Shown in pieces: positions 1-8,473 of a stretch of DNA of 64,000 bases (position 1 is its first letter; every line of letters starts with the position of its first letter). The position numbers were made by a program, and so were the translations under genes. This stretch comes from an uncultured Lachnospiraceae bacterium (GTDB lineage Bacteria > Bacillota > Clostridia > Lachnospirales > Lachnospiraceae), in NCBI GenBank assembly GCA_902780405.1, contig CACZFI010000002.1, positions 196,400 to 260,399 on the forward strand. The letters run 5' to 3'. The notes beneath the pieces were generated by a model that was given only the letters and a program-made list of their open reading frames with translations, made no database searches and had not been told where the DNA came from.

Positions 1-477
1 ATAGGTACCGCATATCCCGCTTTCCCTGTCCGAAAGAAAGGCATCCACAAAACTTTGCTGTGCCTCGTTTAACTCGGTGACCGGTGGCTTTTCGATGGTG
101 ACATCCGCGACATTCACGCGGGCTTTCGTCCGCCGCACAGTCTCCTTCACCGGCATCACCGTCTTTAAGGCGGTGATCATGGTGCATCCGTAGGTTTCAT
201 GCATCCACGACGCAAGCTTGATCAAAGATGACTCAATGGCGATGCCCTTCGGCCTTACGCCGAATATCTCCTTGATCTTCGCCGGATCAAACTCCGGTTC
301 ATCGTGGATGTCGATCACATAACCGGTTCTGGTCTTCTTTCCCTGTCCGAAGTGGATGTCCACAAGACTTCCCACTTCGACCTCCGGAAGAAGCGGTTCC
401 GGTATCTTGTATTCAAAGGTTCGATCGATGGCTTCATGTGAGATATCAACGATGATATCCGCATATTTGTCCGACAT
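1..477 (-). CDS. priA: Primosomal protein N' (PriA helicase), N-terminal part
   Basis: The gene is cut by the left edge, so only the first 159 residues are present. They read as the N-terminal 3'-DNA-end-binding domain of PriA: an early segment DRTFEYKIPE, then VEVGSLVDIHFGQGKKTRTG and the following GYVIDI, a pattern typical of PriA. PriA restarts stalled replication forks by loading the replicative helicase. The ATG at 477 lies inside the 3' end of murE (32 bp overlap), which implies translational coupling. The order murE-priA after rpoZ differs from the rpoZ-coaBC-priA order known from Bacillus. The helicase and zinc-binding domains are outside the window. The identification is firm for the family; completeness cannot be judged. 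Confidence 0.85.
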   Translation of the reverse strand, partial: MSDKYADIIVDISHEAIDRTFEYKIPEPLLPEVEVGSLVDIHFGQGKKTRTGYVIDIHDEPEFDPAKIKEIFGVRPKGIAIESSLIKLASWMHETYGCTMITALKTVMPVKETVRRTKARVNVADVTIEKPPVTELNEAQQSFVDAFLSDRESGICGTY

Positions 478-1936
478 CCTCTTCCTCCAAAATCTCCTCG
501 ATCAGCTCACGTTCATCCATGTGATACTTCTTGCCCTTGATCTCCTGATAGGTCTCCTGACCCTTGCCCGCAAAGACGATGACATCACCTTCTTTGGCGT
601 TCATGATCGCATAGCGCATAGCCTCCTTGCGGTCGATGATCTCCACATAGGCGCCGTCGGTCTTCTCGATACCGGTCTTGATATCATTGATGATATCCTG
701 CGGTTCTTCAAATCTCGGATTATCACTCGTGATAATGGTAAGGTCGGCAAGGCGTCCCGACACCTCACCCATCTCAAAGCGACGGTCTCTCGCGCGATTG
801 CCGCCGCAGCCAAAGAGACATACGAGACGCTTCGGATGATATACGGAAAGCGCTTTAAGCAGACTCTCCAGTGACATTCCGTTGTGCGCATAATCAAGCA
901 TCAGGGTAAATTTGTCGGAGATTTTGATCATCTCCACCCTTCCTCTTACGGAAACCTTGGGAAGGATCGTGACGATATCCTCCTTCGATACGCCCATCTC
1001 GCTTGCGACCGCAATGGCTGCAAGCGCATTCTGTACGGAGAATTCTCCGGGAAGATCCACACGAACATCGGCAGAAATCTTTCCGCTCAAGGTAAATGTA
1101 ACGCCGAGCACACCGTTTTCAAAGAAGGGCGATGCATGTTCCGCGCGATAGTCCGCATCCTCGGAAAGGCCGAAGGTTACGGCGTCGCAGGTTGCATGCT
1201 CCGTCATGTCATCCACATGGGGATCGTCGATATTGAAGATGCCTGTCTTGCACAGCGTGAAAAGCTTTGCTTTCCATGCCATATATTCTTCAAAGGATCC
1301 ATGCTCGTTCGGGCCGATGTGATCCTTGGACAGATTCGTAAAAATACCGTAGTCAAATGCAACGCCCGCAATACGGTCCAGCATCAGTCCCTGTGAGGAC
1401 ACCTCCATGATCACGGCGCTGATTCCGTTTTTCACCATCTCAGCCAGGTATCTGTGCAGATGGATGGATTCCGGTGTGGTATTCGATGCCTCGATCACTT
1501 CGCTTCCCGTATCGATCTCAATGGTGCCGATCAGTCCGGTGGCAATACCGGCATGGCGAAGCATATCGCGGATCATATAAGTTGTCGTCGTCTTACCCTT
1601 GGTACCGGTGATACCGATCACGGTCAGTTTCTCGGAAGGGTAACCGTAGAATGCGGAACTGATCATGCCCATGGCGTAGCGGCTGCTTTTTACCTTCACC
1701 ACGGTGCAGGAAAGCTCGGGCAGTTCCTCCGTATCCTCAACGATAATGGCCGCGGCGCCCTTATCGCATACATCCTTTGCATAGACATGTCCGTCGGACA
1801 CAGCACCCTTGATGCAGAAAAAGAGTTCTCCGGGTACAACCTTTCTTGAATCGTTTTGAACGCCGGTGATCTCCACATCCGTATCTCCTGCGATCACCTG
1901 ATAATCAAGTCCCTTAAGAAGTTCAATCAGTTTCAT
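446..1936 (-). CDS. murE: UDP-MurNAc-tripeptide synthetase MurE (meso-DAP adding)
   Basis: Mur ligase of 496 residues that adds the third stem-peptide residue to UDP-MurNAc-L-Ala-D-Glu in the cytoplasm. The ATP loop GITGTKGKTTTTYMIRDM is clear, as are the N-terminal UDP-binding domain and the C-terminal domain. The motif SDNPRFEEP contains DNPR, the signature of enzymes using meso-diaminopimelate rather than lysine, so the wall is DAP type. An upstream in-frame ATG at 1969 exists, but the ATG at 1936 is preceded by AGGGAG at good spacing and starts exactly where the family starts (MKLIELLKGL). Its 3' end overlaps priA. A small GC hairpin (1959-1977) separates it from rpoZ. Confidence 0.95.
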   Translation of the reverse strand: MKLIELLKGLDYQVIAGDTDVEITGVQNDSRKVVPGELFFCIKGAVSDGHVYAKDVCDKGAAAIIVEDTEELPELSCTVVKVKSSRYAMGMISSAFYGYPSEKLTVIGITGTKGKTTTTYMIRDMLRHAGIATGLIGTIEIDTGSEVIEASNTTPESIHLHRYLAEMVKNGISAVIMEVSSQGLMLDRIAGVAFDYGIFTNLSKDHIGPNEHGSFEEYMAWKAKLFTLCKTGIFNIDDPHVDDMTEHATCDAVTFGLSEDADYRAEHASPFFENGVLGVTFTLSGKISADVRVDLPGEFSVQNALAAIAVASEMGVSKEDIVTILPKVSVRGRVEMIKISDKFTLMLDYAHNGMSLESLLKALSVYHPKRLVCLFGCGGNRARDRRFEMGEVSGRLADLTIITSDNPRFEEPQDIINDIKTGIEKTDGAYVEIIDRKEAMRYAIMNAKEGDVIVFAGKGQETYQEIKGKKYHMDERELIEEILEEEDVGQICGYHR

Positions 1937-1958
1937 ATTCTTCTCCCTATGAAAAGAA

Positions 1959-1977
1959 GGGGCTGTCATTCAGCCCC
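1959..1977 (-). terminator. Hairpin between rpoZ and murE
   Basis: Perfect 7-bp stem GGGGCTG/CAGCCCC with a 5-nt loop, followed on the minus strand by a broken T-rich tract (TTCTTTTC). It lies just after the rpoZ stop and before the murE ribosome binding site. It could be a weak terminator or attenuator or a processing site; the T tract is too poor to be sure. Confidence 0.45.
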
Positions 1978-1988
1978 TCGTCTTCAAA

Positions 1989-2222
1989 TCAGTCTTCGTC
2001 TCCGACAATCTTTACTTTGCCCTCATAAAGCTCTTCCACTGCTACAGACAGGGCTTTCTTGCCTTCTGCCGGAACCAGCGGTTCGGAACCTGCGATGATC
2101 TGTCTTGCTCTCTTTGACGTAGCCATCACGATGGAGTATCTGCTCTGTACCACAGGCTGCTCGCCGGGCTCAACCTCACTGTTTACGACTGCCATCAAGT
2201 CACTGTATGACGGATGAATCAT
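1989..2222 (-). CDS. rpoZ: RNA polymerase omega subunit
   Basis: Small protein of 77 residues. The segment VQSRYSIVMATSKRARQI is the conserved omega core, which contacts the beta' C-terminus and helps assemble RNA polymerase. It lies 18 bp after gmk, the usual gmk-rpoZ pairing in Firmicutes. The C-terminus is short and acidic (KIVGDED). The family assignment is secure from the core motif and context. Confidence 0.93.
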   Translation of the reverse strand: MIHPSYSDLMAVVNSEVEPGEQPVVQSRYSIVMATSKRARQIIAGSEPLVPAEGKKALSVAVEELYEGKVKIVGDED

Positions 2223-2240
2223 GATCTTAAGTCTCCCTTC

Positions 2241-2858
2241 TTATCTATTCTTAAATTCATCTTGAATCTCTTTGATAAAGTCTTCGTTGTAGCTTCGTTT
2301 GCACTTGCCTGCGCGGATGATGGAATGCACCGTCTCCACACACTCATCAAGGTCATCGTTCACTACGATATAATCATAGACATTCATGTCCTGTGATTCC
2401 TCTGCCGCACGCTTTAAGCGCTTTGCGATCACCTCATCGGTCTCGGTGCCTCTGCCGCGAAGTCTGGCTTCAAGCGCATCCGCGGAAGGTGCGGTCACAA
2501 AGAGTAACACCGCATCCGGGTACTGCTCCTTGATATTCATGGCGCCCTGGACCTCGATCTCAAGGATCACATCACGGCCTGCCGCCATTTCTTCTTCAAC
2601 AAACTTTCTGGGAGTGCCGTAATAGTTCTCTACGTACTTCGCCCACTCGATCAGACCGTTGTAGTCGATCAGGCTCTGGAACTCCTGCTCTGTCTTGAAG
2701 TAATACTCACGTCCGTCAACTTCTCCCTCTCTCGGCGCTCTCGTCGTAGCGGATACGGACAGACTGTAACCGTGCTTTTCCACAAGCTTCTTTACAACGG
2801 TTCCCTTGCCTGCTCCGGAGAAACCGGAGATTACGATCAAAAATCCTTTTTTCTCCAT
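2241..2858 (-). CDS. gmk: Guanylate kinase
   Basis: 205 residues, the usual size. It converts GMP plus ATP to GDP plus ADP in purine nucleotide synthesis. The P-loop FSGAGKGT is at residues 13-20, followed by the GMP-binding region with SVSATTRAPREGEVDGREYY, characteristic of Gmk. It lies 12 bp after yicC with no room for remA, the small regulator found between these genes in Bacillus. It is the second gene of the operon driven from the promoter at 3801-3829. Confidence 0.96.
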   Translation of the reverse strand: MEKKGFLIVISGFSGAGKGTVVKKLVEKHGYSLSVSATTRAPREGEVDGREYYFKTEQEFQSLIDYNGLIEWAKYVENYYGTPRKFVEEEMAAGRDVILEIEVQGAMNIKEQYPDAVLLFVTAPSADALEARLRGRGTETDEVIAKRLKRAAEESQDMNVYDYIVVNDDLDECVETVHSIIRAGKCKRSYNEDFIKEIQDEFKNR

Positions 2859-2870
2859 GGAAGTCTCCTT

Positions 2871-3749
2871 TTATTCGATATTCTGAATCTGTTCTCTGAT
2901 CTTCTCAATCTCTGTTTTAAGGTCAATACCCTTATTCGAGATGTGAAGCGTATTGGACTTGCTAAGGATGGTGTTCGCTTCGCGGTTCATCTCCTGCACT
3001 AGGAAGTCAAGCTTTCTTCCGATGCTGCCGCCCTCCACGAGGATGGCCTTGGTGCCGTCCACATGGCTCTTTAGACGAACGATCTCCTCGTCCACGCATA
3101 CCTTATCGGCAAAGATCGTAACCTCGGTGGCGATACGCTGCGCGTCGATCTCAACATTCTTGCTTAATTCACTGATCTTCTCGGTCAGTCTCGTCTTGTA
3201 CTCCTCAATGATCTTCGGAGACTCTGCCTCGATATAGGCAACCATCTCCTGCATGGAGTCAAGCTTCGCAAGCAGATCCGTAAGCAACTTCTCGCCCTCG
3301 GTCTCTCTTGCAGCCACAAAGCGCTCGCAAGCCTCGCGAAGAGGCTTCTCAAGCTCCTGCCAGATCATATTCTCATCAACGCTTTCTTCCTCAATGGTAA
3401 ATACATCCGGAAAGCGTCCGATGCCGTTCACATCAATCTCCGTCGTAAGGCCGTACGCGTCCTTCATCTCACGAAGATAGTTTATATACTGGGATGCAAG
3501 CTCCCGGTTGTATACCACGTGACTGTCCTTACCGGAATGATCCTCGTAAGTGATGAACACATCTACCTTACCTCTCTGGATATAGTCCTTCAGGAAGTTA
3601 CGGATCTCTGTCTCTAAGAAATTCAGCTTCTTGGGAAGCTTGATGCTCACGTCACAGAATCTGTGGTTGACCGCCTTGATCTCCACAAGGATGTGACGAT
3701 CGCGGGTCGTAAGCTCGCTTCTGCCGAAGCCTGTCATGCTCTTGATCAC
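2871..3749 (-). CDS. yicC: YicC/YloC family endoribonuclease
   Basis: 292 residues, full length for the family. The N-terminus MIKSMTGFGR and the segment VEIKAVNHRFCDVSIKLPK are the family hallmark. The C-terminal part ends IDLKTEIEKIREQIQNIE, matching the conserved DUF1732 region. Members are reported as endoribonucleases affecting RNA turnover; that is family knowledge. It is the first gene of the operon yicC-gmk-rpoZ-murE-priA, with a near-ideal promoter about 50 bp upstream. Confidence 0.93.
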   Translation of the reverse strand: MIKSMTGFGRSELTTRDRHILVEIKAVNHRFCDVSIKLPKKLNFLETEIRNFLKDYIQRGKVDVFITYEDHSGKDSHVVYNRELASQYINYLREMKDAYGLTTEIDVNGIGRFPDVFTIEEESVDENMIWQELEKPLREACERFVAARETEGEKLLTDLLAKLDSMQEMVAYIEAESPKIIEEYKTRLTEKISELSKNVEIDAQRIATEVTIFADKVCVDEEIVRLKSHVDGTKAILVEGGSIGRKLDFLVQEMNREANTILSKSNTLHISNKGIDLKTEIEKIREQIQNIE

Positions 3750-3775
3750 TGTCGGTTCTCCGTTATCCTAAGATT

Positions 3776-3797
3776 TCCGTATGCGCACGCATACGGA
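3776..3797 (-). other. Perfect inverted repeat at the predicted 5' end of the yicC transcript
   Basis: TCCGTATGCG and CGCATACGGA form a perfect 10-bp inverted repeat with a 2-nt centre. The predicted transcription start, about 7 nt after the -10 box, falls inside its distal arm. It could be a 5' mRNA hairpin or an operator overlapping the start site. Which of these it is cannot be decided from sequence. Confidence 0.5.
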
Positions 3798-3800
3798 TAC

Positions 3801-3829
3801 ATTATATGTCATCCCTCTACAAATTGCAA
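3801..3829 (-). promoter_or_regulatory. Sigma-A type promoter of the yicC operon
   Basis: On the minus strand TTGCAA (3824-3829) and a perfect TATAAT (3801-3806) are separated by exactly 17 bp. It lies in the gap between rqcH and yicC, so it should drive yicC-gmk-rpoZ-murE-priA. Confidence 0.8.
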
Positions 3830-3851
3830 GACGGAAGGTGTCTAACTATAC

Positions 3852-3876
3852 ACGCTCCTGTGGGCCACAGGAGCGT
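3852..3876 (-). terminator. Strong hairpin after rqcH
   Basis: ACGCTCCTGTG and CACAGGAGCGT form a perfect 11-bp stem with a 3-nt loop, 33 bp beyond the rqcH stop. No U tract follows on either strand (minus strand continues GTATAGTTAG), so if it terminates it is not a canonical intrinsic terminator. It may instead protect a 3' end. Confidence 0.5.
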
Positions 3877-3908
3877 ATGCAACGGCATCAAGCACCTTAG
3901 GCTTTACC

Positions 3909-5690
3909 TTAGGCTTCGCGGATGCCATGGATGTCGGGTTCGATGGTCATCGAGTAGTTGGTGTGATAGATGACGTACCCGGGCTTGGCGCCGGGCGGCT
4001 TCTTCAGGTTGCGGCGTCGCGTATAATCAATCTCCACCTTCGGTGCCTCGCGGGACGACGAATAGTACGCCGCAAGGCGTGCAGCCTCCTCGTAGGCACT
4101 GTCGGGCAGTTCCTCGGCCCCGTTCGTGCGCAGGATCACGTGCGATCCCGGCTGCTGCTTTGCATGGAACCACAGATCATCTCCCGATGCGATCTGGAAG
4201 GTGAGTCTGTCGTTCTGGTAGTTGTTCTTCCCGACAAAGATGTCATATCCGTCCGAGGAGACAAAGTGCAGCGGTTCGCTTTTTTCTTCTTTCTTGCCCT
4301 TCTTGCCCTTGCTTCTTATGTAGCCTCCGTCGGTAAGTTCCCGTTTGATCTCGCGGATATCCTCTTCCGTCTCCGCAAAATCAAGCGCACTTTTCACGGT
4401 GAGCAGATAGGAAAGCTCGTCTTCCGTCTCGGCAACAAGTGTCGTTAAAGCCTCGTAGGTTCTCTTTAGTTTGTTGTATCTTGCGAAGTATCCCTTCGCA
4501 ACCTCCATCGCGCTCTTGGTCGGATCAAGAGGTATGGTCAGCTGTCTGTCGTTGTCGTAGTAGTTGGAGACAACGATCTCGGTTGCTCCGGGTGCGGCGC
4601 CGTATCCGTAAGCCGTAAGAAGTTCCCCGTAGACCTTATACTTATCTCTTTTTTCCGTGCTCTTTAACTGCTGCTGTTGGAGATCCAGTTTCTTGGCCGT
4701 ACGCTCCACCGCCGTAGCCACCAGTTTGCGAAGATCCGTCGAGTGCTGTTTGATCTTGGTCGACTGTCTTCTCTCACGATAGTATCTGTGGATCGCCTCG
4801 GAGATACTGTCGAAGGTACGCAGTCCCTTCTCTCCCTTTTTAGGCAGATCATTGCGAACCTCGCCGTAGCTTGTAAGCGTCACTGCGCCGAACTCGAGCG
4901 GCGTATACCCGTCATAGGCGATACAGGGTGTAAATGTACCGTGCAGCAGAAGGTGTCTTAAATCGTGAAGCTCCGTAAGAAGGCGTTCCTTATCGTCCAT
5001 GGAGAGTTGTGCAGTGGAACTTCCTCCGTCCACGCCGGCCGAGTAACACATCTGATTCGCTACAAGCGGCGAGATACCGGTAAGGCCCGTGTAGATTGCC
5101 TTCGTGGCCGAAAGCGGGGCCGTCATGATATGATTCAAAAAGAAATTGTCATCCACCGTGAGCGGATCCTGCTTGTCCTGTCCCGGAGGATAGCTGTACT
5201 CCCGTCCCGGAAGTACTTCTCTTACCGAGGATACCATGTGTGAGACATGCTTGATGCTGTCTAAGATCATGCCCTTCTCGTCCACAAAGATGATGTTGCT
5301 GTGCTTGCCCATGATCTCTATGATGAGACGCTTCTCACCGTAGTCTCCCATCTCGTCAAGATGTTCCACCACGATCTCGAGGATACGTTCAAGGCCGGGC
5401 TGTCTGATATCCTTGATCCTTCCGCCTCCGATATGCTTGCGAAGCAGCATGCAAAAGCCGGGGCAGACTGCAGGGTTTTCCCCGGTCTCCTCCATGAGAT
5501 ATGCCATGGGAAGGCCGCCTTCCGCAGAGAGAAGGAGTCTTGCCGTTACAGGCTGATCGTCCACTCTGTTTTTTACGGTCAGCGTGATCTCATCACGCTC
5601 CGGCTGGTAGACCTTCGAGATCCTGCCACCCACCAATTGTTTAGACAGTTCCCACCGCAGGGCGGAAACCACGATTCCGTCAAAAGCCAT
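3909..5690 (-). CDS. rqcH: Ribosome quality control protein RqcH (NFACT / Rqc2 family)
   Basis: 593 residues beginning MAFDGIVVSALRWEL, the typical NFACT-N start. The middle contains a long charged coiled-coil region (about 290-430) and the C-terminal NFACT-R domain has DDLWFHAKQQPGSHVILR, the diagnostic motif. In Bacillus, RqcH binds stalled 50S subunits with peptidyl-tRNA and adds C-terminal alanine tails; older annotations call it fibronectin-binding protein. The start ATG follows GGAGATGA. It stands alone: a terminator (5702-5737) ends directly at its ribosome binding site and no promoter is evident in the 55-bp gap, so expression may rely on readthrough or on a promoter inside glgA. Confidence 0.93.
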   Translation of the reverse strand: MAFDGIVVSALRWELSKQLVGGRISKVYQPERDEITLTVKNRVDDQPVTARLLLSAEGGLPMAYLMEETGENPAVCPGFCMLLRKHIGGGRIKDIRQPGLERILEIVVEHLDEMGDYGEKRLIIEIMGKHSNIIFVDEKGMILDSIKHVSHMVSSVREVLPGREYSYPPGQDKQDPLTVDDNFFLNHIMTAPLSATKAIYTGLTGISPLVANQMCYSAGVDGGSSTAQLSMDDKERLLTELHDLRHLLLHGTFTPCIAYDGYTPLEFGAVTLTSYGEVRNDLPKKGEKGLRTFDSISEAIHRYYRERRQSTKIKQHSTDLRKLVATAVERTAKKLDLQQQQLKSTEKRDKYKVYGELLTAYGYGAAPGATEIVVSNYYDNDRQLTIPLDPTKSAMEVAKGYFARYNKLKRTYEALTTLVAETEDELSYLLTVKSALDFAETEEDIREIKRELTDGGYIRSKGKKGKKEEKSEPLHFVSSDGYDIFVGKNNYQNDRLTFQIASGDDLWFHAKQQPGSHVILRTNGAEELPDSAYEEAARLAAYYSSSREAPKVEIDYTRRRNLKKPPGAKPGYVIYHTNYSMTIEPDIHGIREA

Positions 5691-5701
5691 ATGTCATCTC
5701 C

Positions 5702-5737
5702 AAAAAAAGCAAACAGGGCCGGCGAACGCCGACCCTG
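5702..5737 (-). terminator. Intrinsic terminator after glgA, abutting rqcH
   Basis: On the minus strand a GC-rich stem CAGGGTCGGCG / CGCCGGCCCTG (one G-T mismatch position) is followed by TTTGCTTTTTTT. The last T touches the GGAGATG ribosome binding site of rqcH, so it can act as terminator for glgA and as attenuator for rqcH. Confidence 0.85.
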
Positions 5738-5745
5738 ACTCTGTC

Positions 5746-7182
5746 CTAAACCTGCTCGTACAACCGCTCGTAAATCTCGGCCGAGTTCTTCCAACTGTAG
5801 TTTTGCTCCATGGCAGATGCCTGCATCTTGTACCAGTCTTCCTTCCTGTCGAAGAATACCTTCTTCGAGTAGTTGATGGTATTTAAGAGCTCAAATGCAT
5901 CGTAATTTGCGAAGGAGAATCCCGTACCGGTTCCATCGAACTCGTTGTACGGCTGTACCGTATCCTTCAATCCTCCGGTCTCTCTTACGATGGGAAGTGT
6001 ACCGTAGCGAAGCGCCATCAGCTGTGTCAGTCCGCAGGGCTCGAATCTTGAAGGTACCAGCATCGCATCGCAGGCTGCATACATCTTGTGTGAGAGCTCA
6101 TCGGAATAGTAGATGTTCGCGGAAACCTTGGCAGGATGGAATCCCTGGTAATACTTGAACATCTCCTCATAACGTCTGTCACCGGTTCCTAAAACAACAA
6201 ACTGGGTACCGTCGGTACAGATGTCGTTCATGCAGCGATCGACCAGATCCAGACCCTTTTGATCCGTCAGTCTGGAGATGATACCGATCATGTAGACATT
6301 CGGGTCTTCGGGAAGTCCGAGTTCCTTCTGAAGCGCAAGTTTGTTGTCGACCTTGTTCTTTCTGTAATTCTTGATATTGTAATTCCTGTAGATCTTCTTA
6401 TCCGTGGAAGGATTGTAATCGTTGTAATCGATACCGTTCACGATACCCCAGAGGGATTCATGTCTTGCGGAGAGAAGTCCGTCGAGGCCCTCGCCGTACT
6501 GAGGCGTCTGGATCTCCTGTGCGTAGGTATTGGATACGGTCGTGATCTTGTCAGCGTATACGAGTCCGCCCTTCAGCATACTTGCATCGCGGTTCATCTC
6601 AAGCTTGTCCGGTGTGAAGAGGTATCCCGGAAGTCCCGAGTACTCCTGAATCGTCTGAATATTCCACTTGCCCTGGAACTGCAGGTTGTGAATGGTCATG
6701 ATGGAACGCATACCGCTGTAGAAGGGATTGCCCGCAAAAAGCGTCTTTAAGTATACAGGCACCAGTCCCGACTGCCAGTCGTGGCAGTGTACGATATCCG
6801 GCTGAAATCCGACGCTCGGAAGGATGGCGAGTGCCGCCTTGCTGAAGTAACAGAACTTCTCGATATCCCACTTCACATCGCCGTAAATGTTGAAACCGTT
6901 GAAGTAGTACTCGTTGTCGATGAAGTATACGGGCACGCCTTCATACTCCATGTACATTGCGCCTACATACTGCTGCTTCCAGCCGATATCCATATGGAAA
7001 TGCGTCAGATAACGCATTTTGTTCTTGAATTTTGCGGGGAGACACATGTAGTTGGGCATGATCACCCGCACGTCATACTCTTTTTTGTCGAAGATTCTGG
7101 GTAGTGTACCCACAACATCCGCCAAACCGCCGGTCTTCACAAAGGGTACGCACTCTGATGCTATGTAGGCTATTTTCTTCAT
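5746..7182 (-). CDS. glgA: Glycogen synthase (ADP-glucose type, GT5)
   Basis: 478 residues, the standard length. It transfers glucose from ADP-glucose to the non-reducing end of alpha-1,4-glucan. The N-terminal motif KTGGLADVVG (residues 16-25) binds ADP-glucose, and the C-terminal GT-B half has PSRFEPCGLTQLMALRYGT with the catalytic glutamate region. It is monocistronic here: own promoter (7222-7250), AGGAGG ribosome binding site and a strong terminator. No glgC, glgB or glgD is nearby. Confidence 0.95.
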   Translation of the reverse strand: MKKIAYIASECVPFVKTGGLADVVGTLPRIFDKKEYDVRVIMPNYMCLPAKFKNKMRYLTHFHMDIGWKQQYVGAMYMEYEGVPVYFIDNEYYFNGFNIYGDVKWDIEKFCYFSKAALAILPSVGFQPDIVHCHDWQSGLVPVYLKTLFAGNPFYSGMRSIMTIHNLQFQGKWNIQTIQEYSGLPGYLFTPDKLEMNRDASMLKGGLVYADKITTVSNTYAQEIQTPQYGEGLDGLLSARHESLWGIVNGIDYNDYNPSTDKKIYRNYNIKNYRKNKVDNKLALQKELGLPEDPNVYMIGIISRLTDQKGLDLVDRCMNDICTDGTQFVVLGTGDRRYEEMFKYYQGFHPAKVSANIYYSDELSHKMYAACDAMLVPSRFEPCGLTQLMALRYGTLPIVRETGGLKDTVQPYNEFDGTGTGFSFANYDAFELLNTINYSKKVFFDRKEDWYKMQASAMEQNYSWKNSAEIYERLYEQV

Positions 7183-7221
7183 AGGGTTTCCTCCTATATC
7201 TGCACGGATAAAATCAAATTA

Positions 7222-7250
7222 ATTATATCACATTGATGTCTGTTGTTCAA
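7222..7250 (-). promoter_or_regulatory. Sigma-A type promoter of glgA
   Basis: Minus strand TTGAAC (7245-7250), 17-bp spacer, TATAAT (7222-7227). The -35 box overlaps the last codons of the upstream gene. It is placed about 40 bp ahead of the glgA start. Confidence 0.8.
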
Positions 7251-8473
7251 TCTTTAGAAAGCCTTCTCATCTGCTTTAGAAGCACCTTGTCCACGGGTTC
7301 TTCCGTGTATCTGACCCGCTCATAGAGGGCGGTAAGTTCCTCCACATCATCCAGCTCTTTTTCGAGAAGTTCATCTTTAATCTCGCCGCAGGTCATGGAG
7401 TTACGAAGCGGAAAATACGCGCTGTGGCGCCGGATCCTTTCCCTGTAGGCACGCCTTGCCTTCTCCCGGTTGTCCCCGGTGCGAAAGAGTCCTCTTTTTC
7501 CTGCCTTCTCCCGCCTTGCTTCCTTCGGCGTAGCCGAGTACTCGATCACGAAGGACGCGTCGCGTCTTCTTCTCATGATGAACCATTTCAGAATTCTGCC
7601 GCCTGTTTTTACCAGAATCCAGATCAGAATGCCGAGGAGGAACAGCTTGATAAAGATCTCACCGGACGCAAGCGCATGCTTGATCTCTTCTTTTACGTTC
7701 TCCGTTTCCTGTACGGCTTCATCCGGCCGGTGTTTGGTCGTAGACGTAAGCATCTGCAGGATGATAAATGCGTATTTGAAGAAATACCCGATCACCCGAA
7801 GGACTGCGATTCCCGCTCTCGCTATGACATGAAGGGCTTCCTCCACGTGAAAGAATCCCGTAAGCACGGATACAAGAAGCAGGATCAAAAGTATCATCCC
7901 GACGATATAGGAATTCACGGACAGTATGTTTTTCAGCGGAAGACCGGCCACATCCTTCGTTGCATCCATATATCCGGAGATCCCCTCAACATAGACAAGG
8001 ATCAGGTAGGAAAACAGTCCGAGAAAAAGGGTGATATACGACCACCTGACGAGCATCGGCTCAAGCAGCTTGTTGCCGCCGATATATCCGACCAGTGTAA
8101 GTAAAAACAGCGGCCATGGCGTTCCGTCCATCGGCATCAGCCTGCCCCCGAAGGAGGAATAGGCAATGGATTTCGGAAGCATCGCAAGGAGCACTGCCGC
8201 AAGCAGCATCAGCCTGACCGGCCAGGATACCGGAAGAAACAGGAGAACCGGCACCGGCACAAGATGCCAGACTACGATCCATATATTTCTGACCACACGC
8301 TCTCTTACAACCGCCGAAAATACAAAGAGTCCCGCAAGCACTGCCGCTACCACAGGCGACGGATGCTCTTCCGTAAGGGACGCGGTAAAAAGTGCGATCA
8401 GAAGGTTGACCCCCAGGAAATCCTGAAACAGGCGGAGTATGCGTCGTATCAATTCAATCCTACGTTTCCACAT
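7247..8473 (-). CDS. Multispanning membrane protein with DUF4129-like tail
   Basis: 408 residues from the ATG at 8473, preceded by GGAGG at proper spacing; an earlier in-frame start at 8530 is less likely. The first two thirds hold about seven to eight hydrophobic segments. The C-terminal 110 residues are soluble and basic, then acidic, with a pattern (RERIRRHSAYFPLRNSMTCG, then ELTALYERVRYTEEPV) like the DUF4129 tail found beside MoxR and DUF58 genes. The module usually also has a transglutaminase domain; none is seen here. The gene overlaps the DUF58 gene by 14 bp, so it is translated with it. Function unknown; probably envelope related. Confidence 0.7.
   Translation of the reverse strand: MWKRRIELIRRILRLFQDFLGVNLLIALFTASLTEEHPSPVVAAVLAGLFVFSAVVRERVVRNIWIVVWHLVPVPVLLFLPVSWPVRLMLLAAVLLAMLPKSIAYSSFGGRLMPMDGTPWPLFLLTLVGYIGGNKLLEPMLVRWSYITLFLGLFSYLILVYVEGISGYMDATKDVAGLPLKNILSVNSYIVGMILLILLLVSVLTGFFHVEEALHVIARAGIAVLRVIGYFFKYAFIILQMLTSTTKHRPDEAVQETENVKEEIKHALASGEIFIKLFLLGILIWILVKTGGRILKWFIMRRRRDASFVIEYSATPKEARREKAGKRGLFRTGDNREKARRAYRERIRRHSAYFPLRNSMTCGEIKDELLEKELDDVEELTALYERVRYTEEPVDKVLLKQMRRLSKD

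Noticed and set aside
356..874. Plus-strand open frames across the core region
   Set aside because: They run antisense to clearly conserved genes, have no ribosome binding sites and encode no recognisable proteins.
3852..3876. Canonical intrinsic terminator after rqcH
   Set aside because: The stem is strong, but no T tract follows on either strand, so it is listed only as a hairpin of uncertain role.
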